Positions 9,742 to 19,358 of a DNA stretch of 64,000 nucleotides are shown here, one piece after another. The notes under the pieces were generated by a model. It made no database searches. It saw only the letters and a list, made by a program, of their open reading frames with translations, and was not told the DNA's origin. Numbering within the stretch: the stretch's first letter is position 1; the number at the start of each line of letters is the position of its first letter. A program made the translations under genes and the position numbers. The stretch covers positions 1-64,000 of the forward strand of contig NZ_CAXBCK010000009.1 in the NCBI RefSeq assembly GCF_963974425.1. Reading direction: 5' to 3'. Origin of the DNA: Marixanthomonas sp963974425 (GTDB taxonomy: Bacteria > Bacteroidota > Bacteroidia > Flavobacteriales > Flavobacteriaceae).

Positions 9742-12141
9742 TCATTCTGTTCTTAGACTCTTTACAGGGTTTGCGATTGCTGTTTTTATGGCTTGAAAAC
9801 TTACTGTAATTAAAGCAATACAGATTGCAAGAAGCCCTGCAACCGCAAAAACCCACCAATTAATCTCTGTGCGATAAGCAAAGTCCAATAACCAAGTATT
9901 CATAATCCAATAAGCAACTGGAGCCGCAATTACAAATGCAATTAATACCAACTTTAAAAAATCTTTGGTCAACAAGCTGGTAACTCCAGATATGCTGGCA
10001 CCTAAAACTTTACGAATGCCAATTTCTTTAGTTCGTGCTTCAGCTGTAAATGCGGCCAACCCAAATAATCCCAAACAAGCTATAAAAATGGCTAATAAGG
10101 AAAAAGTGGTTGCTGTTTGAGCTGTTTTCTCTTCCGAAGCATATAAATTTGCAACGTGTGTATCTAAAAACTGATAGTCAAAAGCGGTATTTGGTAAATT
10201 ACCAGTAAAGCTTTTTTGCAATTGCCCCATAAACTCTGAAAGATTCGAGGTATTATATCTAATCAGCAACGTGCGTATCGATTCTGGAGCATTATTCGAT
10301 TTGTAATACATATATCCGCCAACATCTTCTTTCAATGAATTATAGTTGAAGTTTTCTACTACTCCTGTAACGATAGATTTATCACCCAATTCGGTGTTTA
10401 TATATTTTCCAACAGCTTCTTCGGGCGTTTTATATCCCAAATAGCTAGTAATTTTTTCATTTATTAAGGTGTAAATAATAGAATCGCCCTTAACAAGGGT
10501 TTTAGGCAGCGGATTACCTGCTAGCAGGTTAAGCTGCATGGTTTCTACAACAAAACCGTCGGTACGACAACTCGCTATGGGCATTCCAGTATTGTCGGTA
10601 CTTAATTTTCGTACAGACCGACCACTTTCATTCTCACCTGGGATGGATTGTACGGCGGAAAGACTTTCTACACTCGTCTGTCTTTTTAAATCGTTTATTA
10701 CATTCTGAATTTGTTGTCGGCTTTCAGCAGATTTAACGGAAAGCGCTACAACACCATTAGGGTTATATCCTAACTTTTTGTTTCTAATAAAATCCATTTG
10801 CTGAAATATGATGGTAACAGCAATAATTAAAATAATGGAGGCGGCAAATTGAAATACCACAAGCCCCTTTCTTATAACATTGGCTACAGCATATTTTTTC
10901 TTCGATTTGTTTACCAACGATAACGGAGAAATACTCGACATAGAGAGTGCTGGGTAGCTTCCCGCAATTAGGGTGACCAAAATCCAAGTTACAACAAGAC
11001 TTAGTATGATTGCAGGAGACAATAATCCAGTATAATTAAGTTCATTTCCTGTAATGCTTCGGAATAAAGGAAGTGCCAAAAATGAAATTCCATATCCTAT
11101 AATTATGGAAATGAAAACGAGGATACCCGTTTCTATATAAAAAAGGGAAAGTATTTGCTTGCGATTTGCACCTAGAATTTTGTTCATACCAATTCCCTTA
11201 GATCGTTTTTGAGAGTTAGCGGTTGCAAGGTTCATATAATTGATACAGGCAATAAGCAAAACCAAAATAGAGAGGAACAGCAAACTTTTTATGGTGCTGA
11301 TATTCCCCAATCGAGACGAGTATCCCTCTCTGATATCTGTAGAATACAAATGTATTTTTGTTAATGGTTGAAAAAAGAATTTTGTAAAATATTGCCCTTC
11401 CTTATCCACATATTTATCAATTAGTTTGCTGGACTGTTTTTGCACTTCGGCAATATTTGCATTAGGCTGAAGCTGCACGTAGGTTTCATAACTAGCATTG
11501 CTCCAATACACATTGGTGCCCATCCAAGAGTCCATGATGTTATAGACTAAATCGCAGTCAATCACACTATTTTTAGGCAAATCCTTATAAACGCCAGAGA
11601 CCTGAAGACTATCACGATTATTTACCGAAATAATTTTTCCCATAGCATCTTCGCTTCCAAACAATCGCTTTTTTGCTGATTGCGAAAGCACAATGGATTT
11701 TGGTCGTGAAAAAGCATCTTGACTATTACCTTGAATAAAATTGAAATCGAACATGTTAAATAGAGCGGAGTCTGCCAGATACAAACCATTCTCATTAAAA
11801 TTCTTGTCGCCTATTTCTAACGAAGCGGTAGCGCCAAAATCATCTTTAATAAGTCGCGTCATATTTTTGGTCTGCGGAATATCTTGTAAAATGGCTGGTC
11901 CCACTGCGTTTGGCATGGTAGCCCACGTTTCAAAATCATATTCTTCGGAAGTCTCCATATTCACTATATATATATCTTCTGAATTTGAATACATGGTATC
12001 AAAACTCAGCTCCTTATTTATAAAGGCGAATAGGAGAATACAAACGCATAATCCAATGGCCAATCCAGCTATGTTAAGAGCTGTGAAAAGTTTATTAACG
12101 CGTATGTTTCGCCAAGCTATTTTAAAATAATTTCTAAACAT
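9742..12141 (-). CDS. FtsX/MacB-type ABC permease, third in tandem
   Basis: 799 residues with the same architecture as its neighbours: N-terminal helix, periplasmic domain, FtsX helices with SKGIGMNKILGANR at the first coupling site (the family's usual E is G here), a second periplasmic domain, and C-terminal FtsX helices with TKEIGIRKVLGAS. It ends with AIANPVKSLRTE, identical to the two genes upstream. The 112-base leader is nearly a copy of the leader of the next gene upstream, so the duplication included the spacer. It should act with a MacB-like ATPase, the adaptor and the TolC protein in one exporter. Confidence 0.93.
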   Translation of the reverse strand: MFRNYFKIAWRNIRVNKLFTALNIAGLAIGLCVCILLFAFINKELSFDTMYSNSEDIYIVNMETSEEYDFETWATMPNAVGPAILQDIPQTKNMTRLIKDDFGATASLEIGDKNFNENGLYLADSALFNMFDFNFIQGNSQDAFSRPKSIVLSQSAKKRLFGSEDAMGKIISVNNRDSLQVSGVYKDLPKNSVIDCDLVYNIMDSWMGTNVYWSNASYETYVQLQPNANIAEVQKQSSKLIDKYVDKEGQYFTKFFFQPLTKIHLYSTDIREGYSSRLGNISTIKSLLFLSILVLLIACINYMNLATANSQKRSKGIGMNKILGANRKQILSLFYIETGILVFISIIIGYGISFLALPLFRSITGNELNYTGLLSPAIILSLVVTWILVTLIAGSYPALSMSSISPLSLVNKSKKKYAVANVIRKGLVVFQFAASIILIIAVTIIFQQMDFIRNKKLGYNPNGVVALSVKSAESRQQIQNVINDLKRQTSVESLSAVQSIPGENESGRSVRKLSTDNTGMPIASCRTDGFVVETMQLNLLAGNPLPKTLVKGDSIIYTLINEKITSYLGYKTPEEAVGKYINTELGDKSIVTGVVENFNYNSLKEDVGGYMYYKSNNAPESIRTLLIRYNTSNLSEFMGQLQKSFTGNLPNTAFDYQFLDTHVANLYASEEKTAQTATTFSLLAIFIACLGLFGLAAFTAEARTKEIGIRKVLGASISGVTSLLTKDFLKLVLIAFVIAAPVAYWIMNTWLLDFAYRTEINWWVFAVAGLLAICIALITVSFQAIKTAIANPVKSLRTE

Positions 12142-12149
12142 AATTGTTC

Positions 12150-12248
12150 GCTTTTTTATTGGACTTCGATGCGATTCTGAAATAATCCGCTTTCAGAATC
12201 ACTCAGCCACTTTTATTATAACTTCACTCAATTTTTAATTACTAAACA
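12150..12248. repeat. intergenic spacer copy B with perfect hairpin
   Basis: Near-duplicate of the spacer at 9642-9736. It holds a 10-bp perfect inverted repeat GATTCTGAAA / TTTCAGAATC with an 8-base loop near 12173-12200, then CACTCAGCCAC. Located inside a polycistronic unit, the hairpin could adjust expression between permeases or protect mRNA ends. No T-run follows on the transcribed strand, so it is not a classical terminator. Confidence 0.6.
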
Positions 12249-12253
12249 CTGAA

Positions 12254-14674
12254 TCATTCTGTTCGTAAACTTTTTACTGGGTTTGCAATTGCTGATTTTA
12301 TAGCTTGAAAACCTACTGTTAAAATTGTTATCGCTACAGCAAAACCGCCTGCAATTATAAAAACCCACCATTCAATTGTTATTCGGTACGGAAAATCTTG
12401 TAGCCAGTTTTGCATGACGTAATAGGCAAGTGGAGAAGCTATAACAAAGGCGATACCCACCAGTTTCAGAAAGTCTTTGGTTAACAAACGGACTACGTTT
12501 TGTACACTCGCTCCAAGTACTTTCCTGACGCCTATTTCTTTTTTCTTCTGTTCTGCAATAAAGGAGATTAATCCAAATAGCCCCAAACAACTTATCAAGA
12601 TTGCTAGAGAGGTAAATACAACCGAAATTTTGCCTAAGCGTTTTTCTTCAGCATATAACTTTTCAACTTCTTTATCTACAAACGTGTAAATAAATGGAGT
12701 GTTAGGGTTCATGGTACTCCACGAAGTTTCAAGATTATTTAAAAGGGTTTCGTAGTCTTGAGTTTCAGCTTTTAAAATTATCCAGCCTGGCCAGGTTTCA
12801 TTAAAGAGCAACATGGGTGCTATTTCTTCTTTTAAAGATGCGAAATGATAATTATCTGTTACACCTACAATTTCAAACTCATCAACTTCGCCTTCGTAGG
12901 TTTGGATAAGCTTGGATCCAACAGCATTTTCTAATGGAATGTTGAAAGCATCAATTGTAGCTTTATTTACCAAAACCTGAATGCTATCGTTGCTACGGAG
13001 CGTACGCCCTGTAAGTAAAGAGGTTCCAACGGTTTTAAGGTAGTTGGGGCTAACACCATCGTAGTGCACCAACGTTTGATCGGCTGGGTTTCCGCCTGGA
13101 AGCGTTAAGCCTAGATCGCCTATAATAAACTCTGAAGGATAATGATTACTTCCAGAAACTTCAGCAACGCCATTAATTGTTTCAAAATTTGACTTTATAG
13201 CATTAAAATTTGCTGAAACTTGCTGGGTTCCTAATCGCACGGCAACGAGGTTGTCTTTATTGTAACCCATGTCCATCTTTTGGGAATGTTTTACCTGTTG
13301 GGTAATGATAATAACGGAAGAGATCAATCCAATGGAAACTACAAATTGAAATACGACCAAACCTTTTCGCAGGTTCCCACTACCTAAATTGAGGGTTGCT
13401 GATCCTTTTAAAACTTTTACTGGCTTAATTCCAGAAAGGATGATTGCAGGGTATAGCCCTGCAATTAAGCCTGTAAGAGTCCCTAAAATTAAAAGAGATG
13501 CTAAAATTTTCCAATCAAACAAGGCTGAGTAACCTATAGAGCCTTCTGTTAGTGTATTTAAAAAAGGCAATGCCAAGGCGGTTAAAGGAATACTGATAAT
13601 CGACGCAAATAAAGATAACAATATGGATTCCCCTAAAAATTGACGGACGAGTGTACCTTTATCAGCACCAATTGCTTTCCGCACCCCAATTTCCTTAGCT
13701 CGCTTGTTCGCACGTGCTGTACTAAGGTTGATAAAATTAATACAGGCTACCAATTGAATAAACAATGCCAAAATAAGAAGCATATAGATATAGTTGATAT
13801 CTGAAACGTTATCAATTTGGTTGCGAATTCCTTTTGAATATAAATGAATGTCCGATACCTTTTGAAGGTAAAGCGATTTTTTGAACCCAACTGCGGCCAA
13901 ATCCTTTGCCCCATACTTTTGTAAAAATCTAGGAAGTTTTGACTCCAGATGTCCAGAATCTGCACCCGGTTTCAGTTTGATATAACTCAGCACAAAGTTT
14001 TGTGTTGCAAAATTTTGGATTTCCATGACACGCTCTCCGGTTCCACCAGAATTCATGGTTAAAATATAATTTGGGTTTAAATGCGTTTTACCATAATCAT
14101 CCTTAAAAACCCCTTTTATAGTGAGGGTTTGTTCTTCCTCACCACTCCCAAGGACCAATGTTTTGTTTAGTGCCTTCTTTTTTCCAAATAGTTTTTTTGC
14201 TAATGTTTCTGAAAGCACAATGGAGTTTGGTACGTTTAAGGCTCCTTCTCGTTCTCCTTCAATAAAGGGATAGTCAAATAGTTTGAAAAAAGTGGAGTCT
14301 GCCAAATACCCGCGAGACTCGTAATACGCTTTATCACTATTCGTAACTCTTAAAAGGCTTTCATTTCCTTCACCGAAATAAACTAATCGACACACTTCGG
14401 CCACTTCTGGGAAGTCTTCTTTCATTGCAAAGGCAATAGGTGGCGAACTGCCTGCTGAAGGATTCCCGCCATCGTTTCCTTCAATGACGGTTTTGAGCCT
14501 ATAAAGCGAGGAGGAGTCTTCAAACTGTTGGTCATACCCAAACTGTGCTATAACATAGGTAATGATGCTCAAGCAGCAAATGGTACCTACCGTTAAACCC
14601 AGTAAATTAATACCAGTCTGTAGCTTGTTCTTTTGAAGGCTACGCCACGCTATTTTGAAATAATTTCTAAACAT
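12254..14674 (-). CDS. FtsX/MacB-type ABC permease, second in tandem
   Basis: 806 residues, with the same two-repeat FtsX/MacB_PCD layout. The coupling motifs are AKEIGVRKAIGADKG in the first half and KKEIGVRKVLGASVQ in the second, and the tail is AIANPVKSLRTE. The two periplasmic domains differ strongly from the paralogues while the membrane helices are conserved, as if the copies have diverged in what they bind. It starts 27 bases upstream-to-downstream from the preceding permease gene, the shortest spacer in the set, and is followed by a 112-base spacer with a hairpin. Confidence 0.93.
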   Translation of the reverse strand: MFRNYFKIAWRSLQKNKLQTGINLLGLTVGTICCLSIITYVIAQFGYDQQFEDSSSLYRLKTVIEGNDGGNPSAGSSPPIAFAMKEDFPEVAEVCRLVYFGEGNESLLRVTNSDKAYYESRGYLADSTFFKLFDYPFIEGEREGALNVPNSIVLSETLAKKLFGKKKALNKTLVLGSGEEEQTLTIKGVFKDDYGKTHLNPNYILTMNSGGTGERVMEIQNFATQNFVLSYIKLKPGADSGHLESKLPRFLQKYGAKDLAAVGFKKSLYLQKVSDIHLYSKGIRNQIDNVSDINYIYMLLILALFIQLVACINFINLSTARANKRAKEIGVRKAIGADKGTLVRQFLGESILLSLFASIISIPLTALALPFLNTLTEGSIGYSALFDWKILASLLILGTLTGLIAGLYPAIILSGIKPVKVLKGSATLNLGSGNLRKGLVVFQFVVSIGLISSVIIITQQVKHSQKMDMGYNKDNLVAVRLGTQQVSANFNAIKSNFETINGVAEVSGSNHYPSEFIIGDLGLTLPGGNPADQTLVHYDGVSPNYLKTVGTSLLTGRTLRSNDSIQVLVNKATIDAFNIPLENAVGSKLIQTYEGEVDEFEIVGVTDNYHFASLKEEIAPMLLFNETWPGWIILKAETQDYETLLNNLETSWSTMNPNTPFIYTFVDKEVEKLYAEEKRLGKISVVFTSLAILISCLGLFGLISFIAEQKKKEIGVRKVLGASVQNVVRLLTKDFLKLVGIAFVIASPLAYYVMQNWLQDFPYRITIEWWVFIIAGGFAVAITILTVGFQAIKSAIANPVKSLRTE

Positions 14675-14701
14675 AATTGTTCACTTTTTGATTGATAAAA
14701 A

Positions 14702-17062
14702 TTATTCAGTCCTAAGACTTTTTACTGGGTTTGCAATTGCTGCTTTAATGGCTTGGAAGCTTACGGTAACCAGTGCGATACATATTGCTATTAAACCTGC
14801 AATGACGAATACCCACCAATTAATTTCTGTTCGGTATGCAAAATCTTCTAACCAGTTTTGCATGACGTACCAAGCGATAGGGACCGACACCAAAATGGCT
14901 AGAAACACTAGCTTCATAAAGTCTTTTGACAAGAGCCTTACAATCCCCAGAATACTAGAGCCTAAAACCTTACGTACACCTATTTCCTTACGACGTTGTT
15001 CTGCTGTGTATGCAGATAGGCCGAAAAGTCCTAAGCAGGAAATAATAATGGCTAAAAGCGCAAAAATTTGAGATAAATTTTCCACTAACTGCTCGCTTTT
15101 AAAGCGGTCGTTAAAAGCTTCATCTACAAACCTATATTCAAAAGGAAATCCTGGGTTTTGTGATTTGAGTACGTGTTCTATTTCTTTGAGCGTTTTGTTC
15201 ATATCTGCCTTGGCTATTGGTTTTATATACAAGTAATCTGCTCCTTCAGCTTGATTGAAAAACATGACGGGATCACTGTTTCCGTACATATCACCGTATA
15301 AAAAATCTTTTACAACCCCATTAATCGTGAAAACTTGTTCTTGCCAGTTAATCGTTTTGCCCACCACATGTTCCGTATTCATCAGTTTTGCAAAAGATTC
15401 AGATATTAATACGTTGCTACTGTCTGCCGCTTGTGAAGTACCAAAACCTTTCCCTTCCTTGATTTTCATCCCGGTAGTCTTAAAGAGGTTAGGCGTTGCC
15501 GTTCTAAAAGAAATCAAAATGTCTTCATTTTCTGGTTTGCCTTGCCATTGTACACTCGAGGTGTTATTCCCTCCAGATAAAATTTGCGAATTCATAAGGC
15601 CTGCACTTTGAATTAACCCAGAAGACTGTAGTTCTTGTTCAATAGATTTGAAATTTTTTATGATATTTCCATTTGCTGCAGGTACTTCTATAAGGTTTTC
15701 TTTTTCCATTCCTAAGTCTCTATTTTTTACATGCTGCACTTGTTGATATACTATGATGGTGCTTATGATAAAAATGATGGAAGCCGAAAACTGGATAACC
15801 ACTAAACTTTTTCGTGTAATAGAAGCAGCTCCTGTTTGTCTTTTAGATCCTTTAAGTACATCTATAGGTTTAAAAGATGAAAGGTAAAACGCGGGATAAA
15901 GACCGGATAAAAACCCACAGATGAGTGTTATAAAAAGTATTGGTAGAAAATGTAGAGGTTTGGTAAGCGCTAGGCTTAAATTTTTATCTATCAAGGCGTT
16001 AAAGTGTGGAATTAAAATCATTAACAGAAAAACACTTACTATGCCGCTCAATAAAGCAGTGAAAACGGCCTCAGTAATAAATTGAAAAATTAACTGTCTT
16101 TTACCAGAACCTAAAGCTTTGCGCATTCCCACTTCGTTGGCGCGCTTTTCACTTCGGGCGGTAGCCAAATTCATAAAGTTAATGCAAGCGATGATTAAAA
16201 TGATGAGTGCTATAAAACTAAATAAACGCACGTATTCAATACGACCTCCACTTATTTCACCATTTTTGAAATTGGATCGTAAATGCCAATCATTCGCCGA
16301 AAATAAAATTGCTTCCGTTTCTTGGTCGCCCGATTTGGCAGGAAGTACTGCTTTTACTTTTTCATTTACTTTTTCAAATTCTGCTCCAGCTGTTAATTTT
16401 ACAAAGGTGTCCGTGAAATTAGAGCCATACCCTTCAGTCCACTCCTTACCGTCAGTAAAATTTTCAAAAGGAACTAGCCAAGAAAATGAAAAACTGGTAT
16501 TTTCGGGAAAGTTTTCTACAACTCCGGTAACTATAAAATTTGTTTTTTTATCAACCTTTACGTTCTTTCCGATTGCTTCTTGGATATTGCCAAAAAGAAT
16601 CGAAGCTACCTTTTGAGTAATAACAATTGATTTTTTGTCTTTAAAGGCTTGCTTAGGATTTCCAGCAATAAAATTAAGACCAAAAATATCAAAGAGGTCT
16701 TTATCGGCATAACTTCCTTCGCTGTTAATTGATTTCTCGTCAACACTAAGAAGTGAGTTTTTATCACGCTTGCGTGCCGATTTTGTAATTTCAGGTATTT
16801 CTGTTTTTAAGACCGCTGCCAAAGGCCCTGGCGTAGCCTCAAAAAAAGTACGCCATTCCCCCTCGTACTTTTGGTTGGTTGGTACGGCATAGACCAGTTC
16901 TTTGTCTGCAATAGATTCGTCAAAATTTACTTCATCCTCAACCCAAAGAAGAATTAAGCTCGCGCAGGTAATCCCAATGGCCAACCCAAAAATGTTTAAT
17001 GCGCTATATCCTTTGTTTTTCCAAAGGTTTCTGAATGCTATTTTAAAATAATTCTTAAACAT
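14702..17062 (-). CDS. FtsX/MacB-type ABC permease, first in tandem
   Basis: 786 residues, the shortest of the four. It starts MFKNYFKIAFRNLWKNKGYS, the family's standard opening. It has coupling motifs ANEVGMRKALGSGK and RKEIGVRKVLGSS, a large periplasmic domain between helix 1 and the first FtsX block, a smaller one between the FtsX blocks, and the shared tail AIANPVKSLRTE. It is the permease closest to the first ATPase (17185-17877), separated by 122 bases that contain a REP-like sequence. No substrate can be deduced. Confidence 0.93.
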   Translation of the reverse strand: MFKNYFKIAFRNLWKNKGYSALNIFGLAIGITCASLILLWVEDEVNFDESIADKELVYAVPTNQKYEGEWRTFFEATPGPLAAVLKTEIPEITKSARKRDKNSLLSVDEKSINSEGSYADKDLFDIFGLNFIAGNPKQAFKDKKSIVITQKVASILFGNIQEAIGKNVKVDKKTNFIVTGVVENFPENTSFSFSWLVPFENFTDGKEWTEGYGSNFTDTFVKLTAGAEFEKVNEKVKAVLPAKSGDQETEAILFSANDWHLRSNFKNGEISGGRIEYVRLFSFIALIILIIACINFMNLATARSEKRANEVGMRKALGSGKRQLIFQFITEAVFTALLSGIVSVFLLMILIPHFNALIDKNLSLALTKPLHFLPILFITLICGFLSGLYPAFYLSSFKPIDVLKGSKRQTGAASITRKSLVVIQFSASIIFIISTIIVYQQVQHVKNRDLGMEKENLIEVPAANGNIIKNFKSIEQELQSSGLIQSAGLMNSQILSGGNNTSSVQWQGKPENEDILISFRTATPNLFKTTGMKIKEGKGFGTSQAADSSNVLISESFAKLMNTEHVVGKTINWQEQVFTINGVVKDFLYGDMYGNSDPVMFFNQAEGADYLYIKPIAKADMNKTLKEIEHVLKSQNPGFPFEYRFVDEAFNDRFKSEQLVENLSQIFALLAIIISCLGLFGLSAYTAEQRRKEIGVRKVLGSSILGIVRLLSKDFMKLVFLAILVSVPIAWYVMQNWLEDFAYRTEINWWVFVIAGLIAICIALVTVSFQAIKAAIANPVKSLRTE

Positions 17063-17090
17063 AATTGTTCGCTTTTTGATTGATGTTTTG

Positions 17091-17143
17091 GCTTCGAAAG
17101 ACTTTAGCTTCGCTCAGTGACCGACACTCAGCCACCTTCCCGT
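17091..17143. repeat. REP-like intergenic repeat
   Basis: The segment contains CTTCGAAAG...CTTCGCTCAGTG followed by ACCGACACTCAGCCACC between the first ATPase and the first permease gene. The minus-strand reading GGTGGCTGAGTG is shared with the two other long permease spacers (9642-9736 and 12150-12248). Similar CTTCGACTGCGCTCAGTG-type repeats are common between genes in Flavobacteriaceae, as I remember it. Function is not known. Confidence 0.5.
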
Positions 17144-17184
17144 TTTTTACTGTCAACTGCCTACTGTTTGCTGAATATCGTTAA

Positions 17185-17877
17185 CTATACATTCTTATAC
17201 TCCGCCAGAATATTCTCTGTCACTTTCTGCCCGTCGAGCATTCTTATAATGCGGTGGCTGTATTTAGCATCGTGCTCGCTGTGCGTTACCATGATGATGG
17301 TTGTGCCAGCTTCGTTCAACTCGGTTAATAAATCCATTACTTCATTACCGTTGCTACTGTCTAGATTTCCTGTAGGTTCATCAGCCAAAATAAGCTTTGG
17401 GTTGTTTACTACGGCACGTGCAACTGCCACCCGCTGTTGTTGTCCTCCTGAGAGTTGCTGCGGAAAGTGCTTGCGCCGGTGCATAATCTGCATTTTCTCA
17501 AGTACTGCGTCTACCCTTTTCTTACGTTCGGCGGGTTTAACGCCTGTATAAATCAACGGTAGTTCAACGTTTTCAAAAACTGTCAGCTCATCAATTAGGT
17601 TAAAACTCTGAAACACAAAACCGATATTATGTTTGCGTAAATTAGCACGTTTGCGTTCGTTGAAACCAGCTACTTCAATGCCATTAAACACAAAACTACC
17701 TGCGTCAGGATCATCCAATAGACCCAAAATATTAAGTAATGTCGATTTTCCGCATCCAGAAGGTCCCATTACGGCTACAAACTCACCTTCATTTACTGTA
17801 AAGGATAGTTTATTTAAGGCAATAGTGCGTACCTCTTCGGTAGCATAGTACTTTTCTAAATCTGTGATTGTTATCAT
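17185..17877 (-). CDS. ABC transporter ATP-binding protein (MacB/LolD type), first of two
   Basis: 230 residues. Walker A GPSGCGKST is at about 38-46, the Q-loop in FVFQSFNLIDELTVFEN, signature LSGGQQQRVAVARA, Walker B LILADEPTGNLDSS, and the H-loop in MVTHSEHD. All catalytic motifs are canonical. It sits 20 bases after the adaptor gene and before the four permeases, the standard adaptor-ATPase-permease order of MacAB-like exporters. It is the better candidate to energise the three closely related permeases (9742-17062). Confidence 0.95.
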   Translation of the reverse strand: MITITDLEKYYATEEVRTIALNKLSFTVNEGEFVAVMGPSGCGKSTLLNILGLLDDPDAGSFVFNGIEVAGFNERKRANLRKHNIGFVFQSFNLIDELTVFENVELPLIYTGVKPAERKKRVDAVLEKMQIMHRRKHFPQQLSGGQQQRVAVARAVVNNPKLILADEPTGNLDSSNGNEVMDLLTELNEAGTTIIMVTHSEHDAKYSHRIIRMLDGQKVTENILAEYKNV

Positions 17878-17897
17878 TCCTATCGTTATTAGTGTTT

Positions 17898-19151
17898 TTA
17901 TTCTTTTAAAACCAATTCTTGTACGTCGCCATAAGTATCGTAACTACTAGTAATTACTTTGTCACCAGGCTCTAAACCACTTAAAACCTCATAATACTCG
18001 GTGTTTTGGCTTCCTAAGTTTATGTCTGTCTTATAAGCAGTATCGCCGTCTTCACTCACTTTAAAAATCCAGTTGCCTCCAGTTTGCTGAAAAAAGCCAC
18101 CCTTAGGAATTAACAATGCTTGTTTTTCATCGCTCAATGCCAATCGTATTTGCAACGTCTGTCCGCGACGGATTCCTTCTGGCACTTCTTCTCCAAACTG
18201 CATATCCACTTGAAAACGGCCATTGTTCACTTGGGTGTATACTTTTTTAATAGCGAGACTGTAGCTTTTTCCATTAAAACTGAAACTTCCCATCTGCCCT
18301 GTATAAATTCTCGAAATATAATGTTCGTCAATATCTGCGCGTACTTTAAAACCGCTTAACACATCAATTTGTCCCAATCGCTCTCCTTTATTTTTAGACT
18401 GGCCAATTTCGGCATCTAACGAAGTAAGCTGCCCATCAACCGGTGCTTTTACTACGAGATCCGCTACTTTTCTTCGCATTAATTCAAGTGCGTTTTGGGT
18501 TCGAGCATAACTGCTTTGCACTTGGCCCTTCTCTTGTTTTACAGCGATAGAATCCTGTTTTAGTATTTGTTTGGAAAGTTGCATACGTTCTTTTTGATAC
18601 TCGTATTCGTTTTTCGCTTTGATTAAATCCTGCCTGCCTATGGCATCTTTTTCGTATAATTTACTGTTGAGGTCGTATACTCGCTTGGCTTCAATTAAAC
18701 CACTCTCCACATCGGTATATTGGTTCAACTTATTAATGGTATTTTGCCGCGCTGCGTTTTGCGAAATTTGCATCTGCGTCAAAAGGTTATATACTTGTGT
18801 TTCTTGATTTACAAGACTCAATTCTAAATCGGTGTTAGAAAGTCTTAAAATAGGATCGCCTTTTTTAAGTACTGCACCGTCTTCAACAAACTTCTCTTCT
18901 ACGCGGCCACCTTCCAAAGCATCTAAATAAATAGTGGTTATGGGCAACACAATTCCGTTTACAGGGATATTTTCTTGAAAAACACCTTTTTCAACCGTAT
19001 TGATACTGATGCGTTCTTTTTCGACGTTCAATTTTGAACCGCCAAACGAGGAAAAAATCACAAAGATGATTAAAGCCAATAACAGAATAGCACCTCCTAT
19101 AAGTAGTAGTTTTTTGGTAGTGAATCGTTTCTTTTCCAACTGAATGTCCAT
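17898..19151 (-). CDS. periplasmic adaptor (HlyD/MacA-like membrane fusion protein)
   Basis: 417 residues. A single N-terminal membrane helix at about 14-31 (KLLLIGGAILLLALIIFVIF) anchors it in the inner membrane. The lipoyl-like half motifs follow: VNGIVLPITTIYLDALEGG and VEEKFVEDGAVLKKGDPILRL. A long coiled-coil hairpin (about 105-210) precedes the returning half VKAPVDGQLTSLDAEIGQ and a beta-barrel. It should bridge the permeases to the TolC-like protein at 5042-6457. It is the first gene of the minus-strand exporter operon and diverges from the sigma-54 regulator genes, which suggests control by them. Confidence 0.94.
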   Translation of the reverse strand: MDIQLEKKRFTTKKLLLIGGAILLLALIIFVIFSSFGGSKLNVEKERISINTVEKGVFQENIPVNGIVLPITTIYLDALEGGRVEEKFVEDGAVLKKGDPILRLSNTDLELSLVNQETQVYNLLTQMQISQNAARQNTINKLNQYTDVESGLIEAKRVYDLNSKLYEKDAIGRQDLIKAKNEYEYQKERMQLSKQILKQDSIAVKQEKGQVQSSYARTQNALELMRRKVADLVVKAPVDGQLTSLDAEIGQSKNKGERLGQIDVLSGFKVRADIDEHYISRIYTGQMGSFSFNGKSYSLAIKKVYTQVNNGRFQVDMQFGEEVPEGIRRGQTLQIRLALSDEKQALLIPKGGFFQQTGGNWIFKVSEDGDTAYKTDINLGSQNTEYYEVLSGLEPGDKVITSSYDTYGDVQELVLKE

Positions 19152-19301
19152 ATAGTATTTTGTTTTTCAATAGTTATATTGTGAATATGATGCCACAAAA
19201 TTAACGAGTTGTTTTTCAGATGTATATGTTTTATTTAAACATTTAAAGTGTTCGGTTTTGATACACCCCCTGTTCGCTGCCGGTACACTTTCTTTAATTT
19301 T

Positions 19302-19330
19302 TTAATTATGAATTCAGAATTCACAATTAA
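19302..19330. promoter_or_regulatory. 14-bp-arm inverted repeat between exporter operon and its regulator genes
   Basis: Arms TTAATTATGAATTC (19302-19315) and GAATTCACAATTAA (19317-19330) are inverted copies with one transition and a 1-base centre. It lies between the divergent adaptor and sigma-54 regulator genes, 29 bases before the regulator start I chose. It could be an operator, or simply another intergenic repeat. Confidence 0.4.
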
Positions 19331-19358
19331 AAGTTCTGAATTTATTAATATTGTATCT

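Noticed and set aside
19181..19196. GTGGCAT-like sigma-54 promoter upstream of the exporter adaptor gene
   Set aside because: The -24 GG is present but the -12 element reads TTCAC instead of TTGC, so the match is too weak to call.
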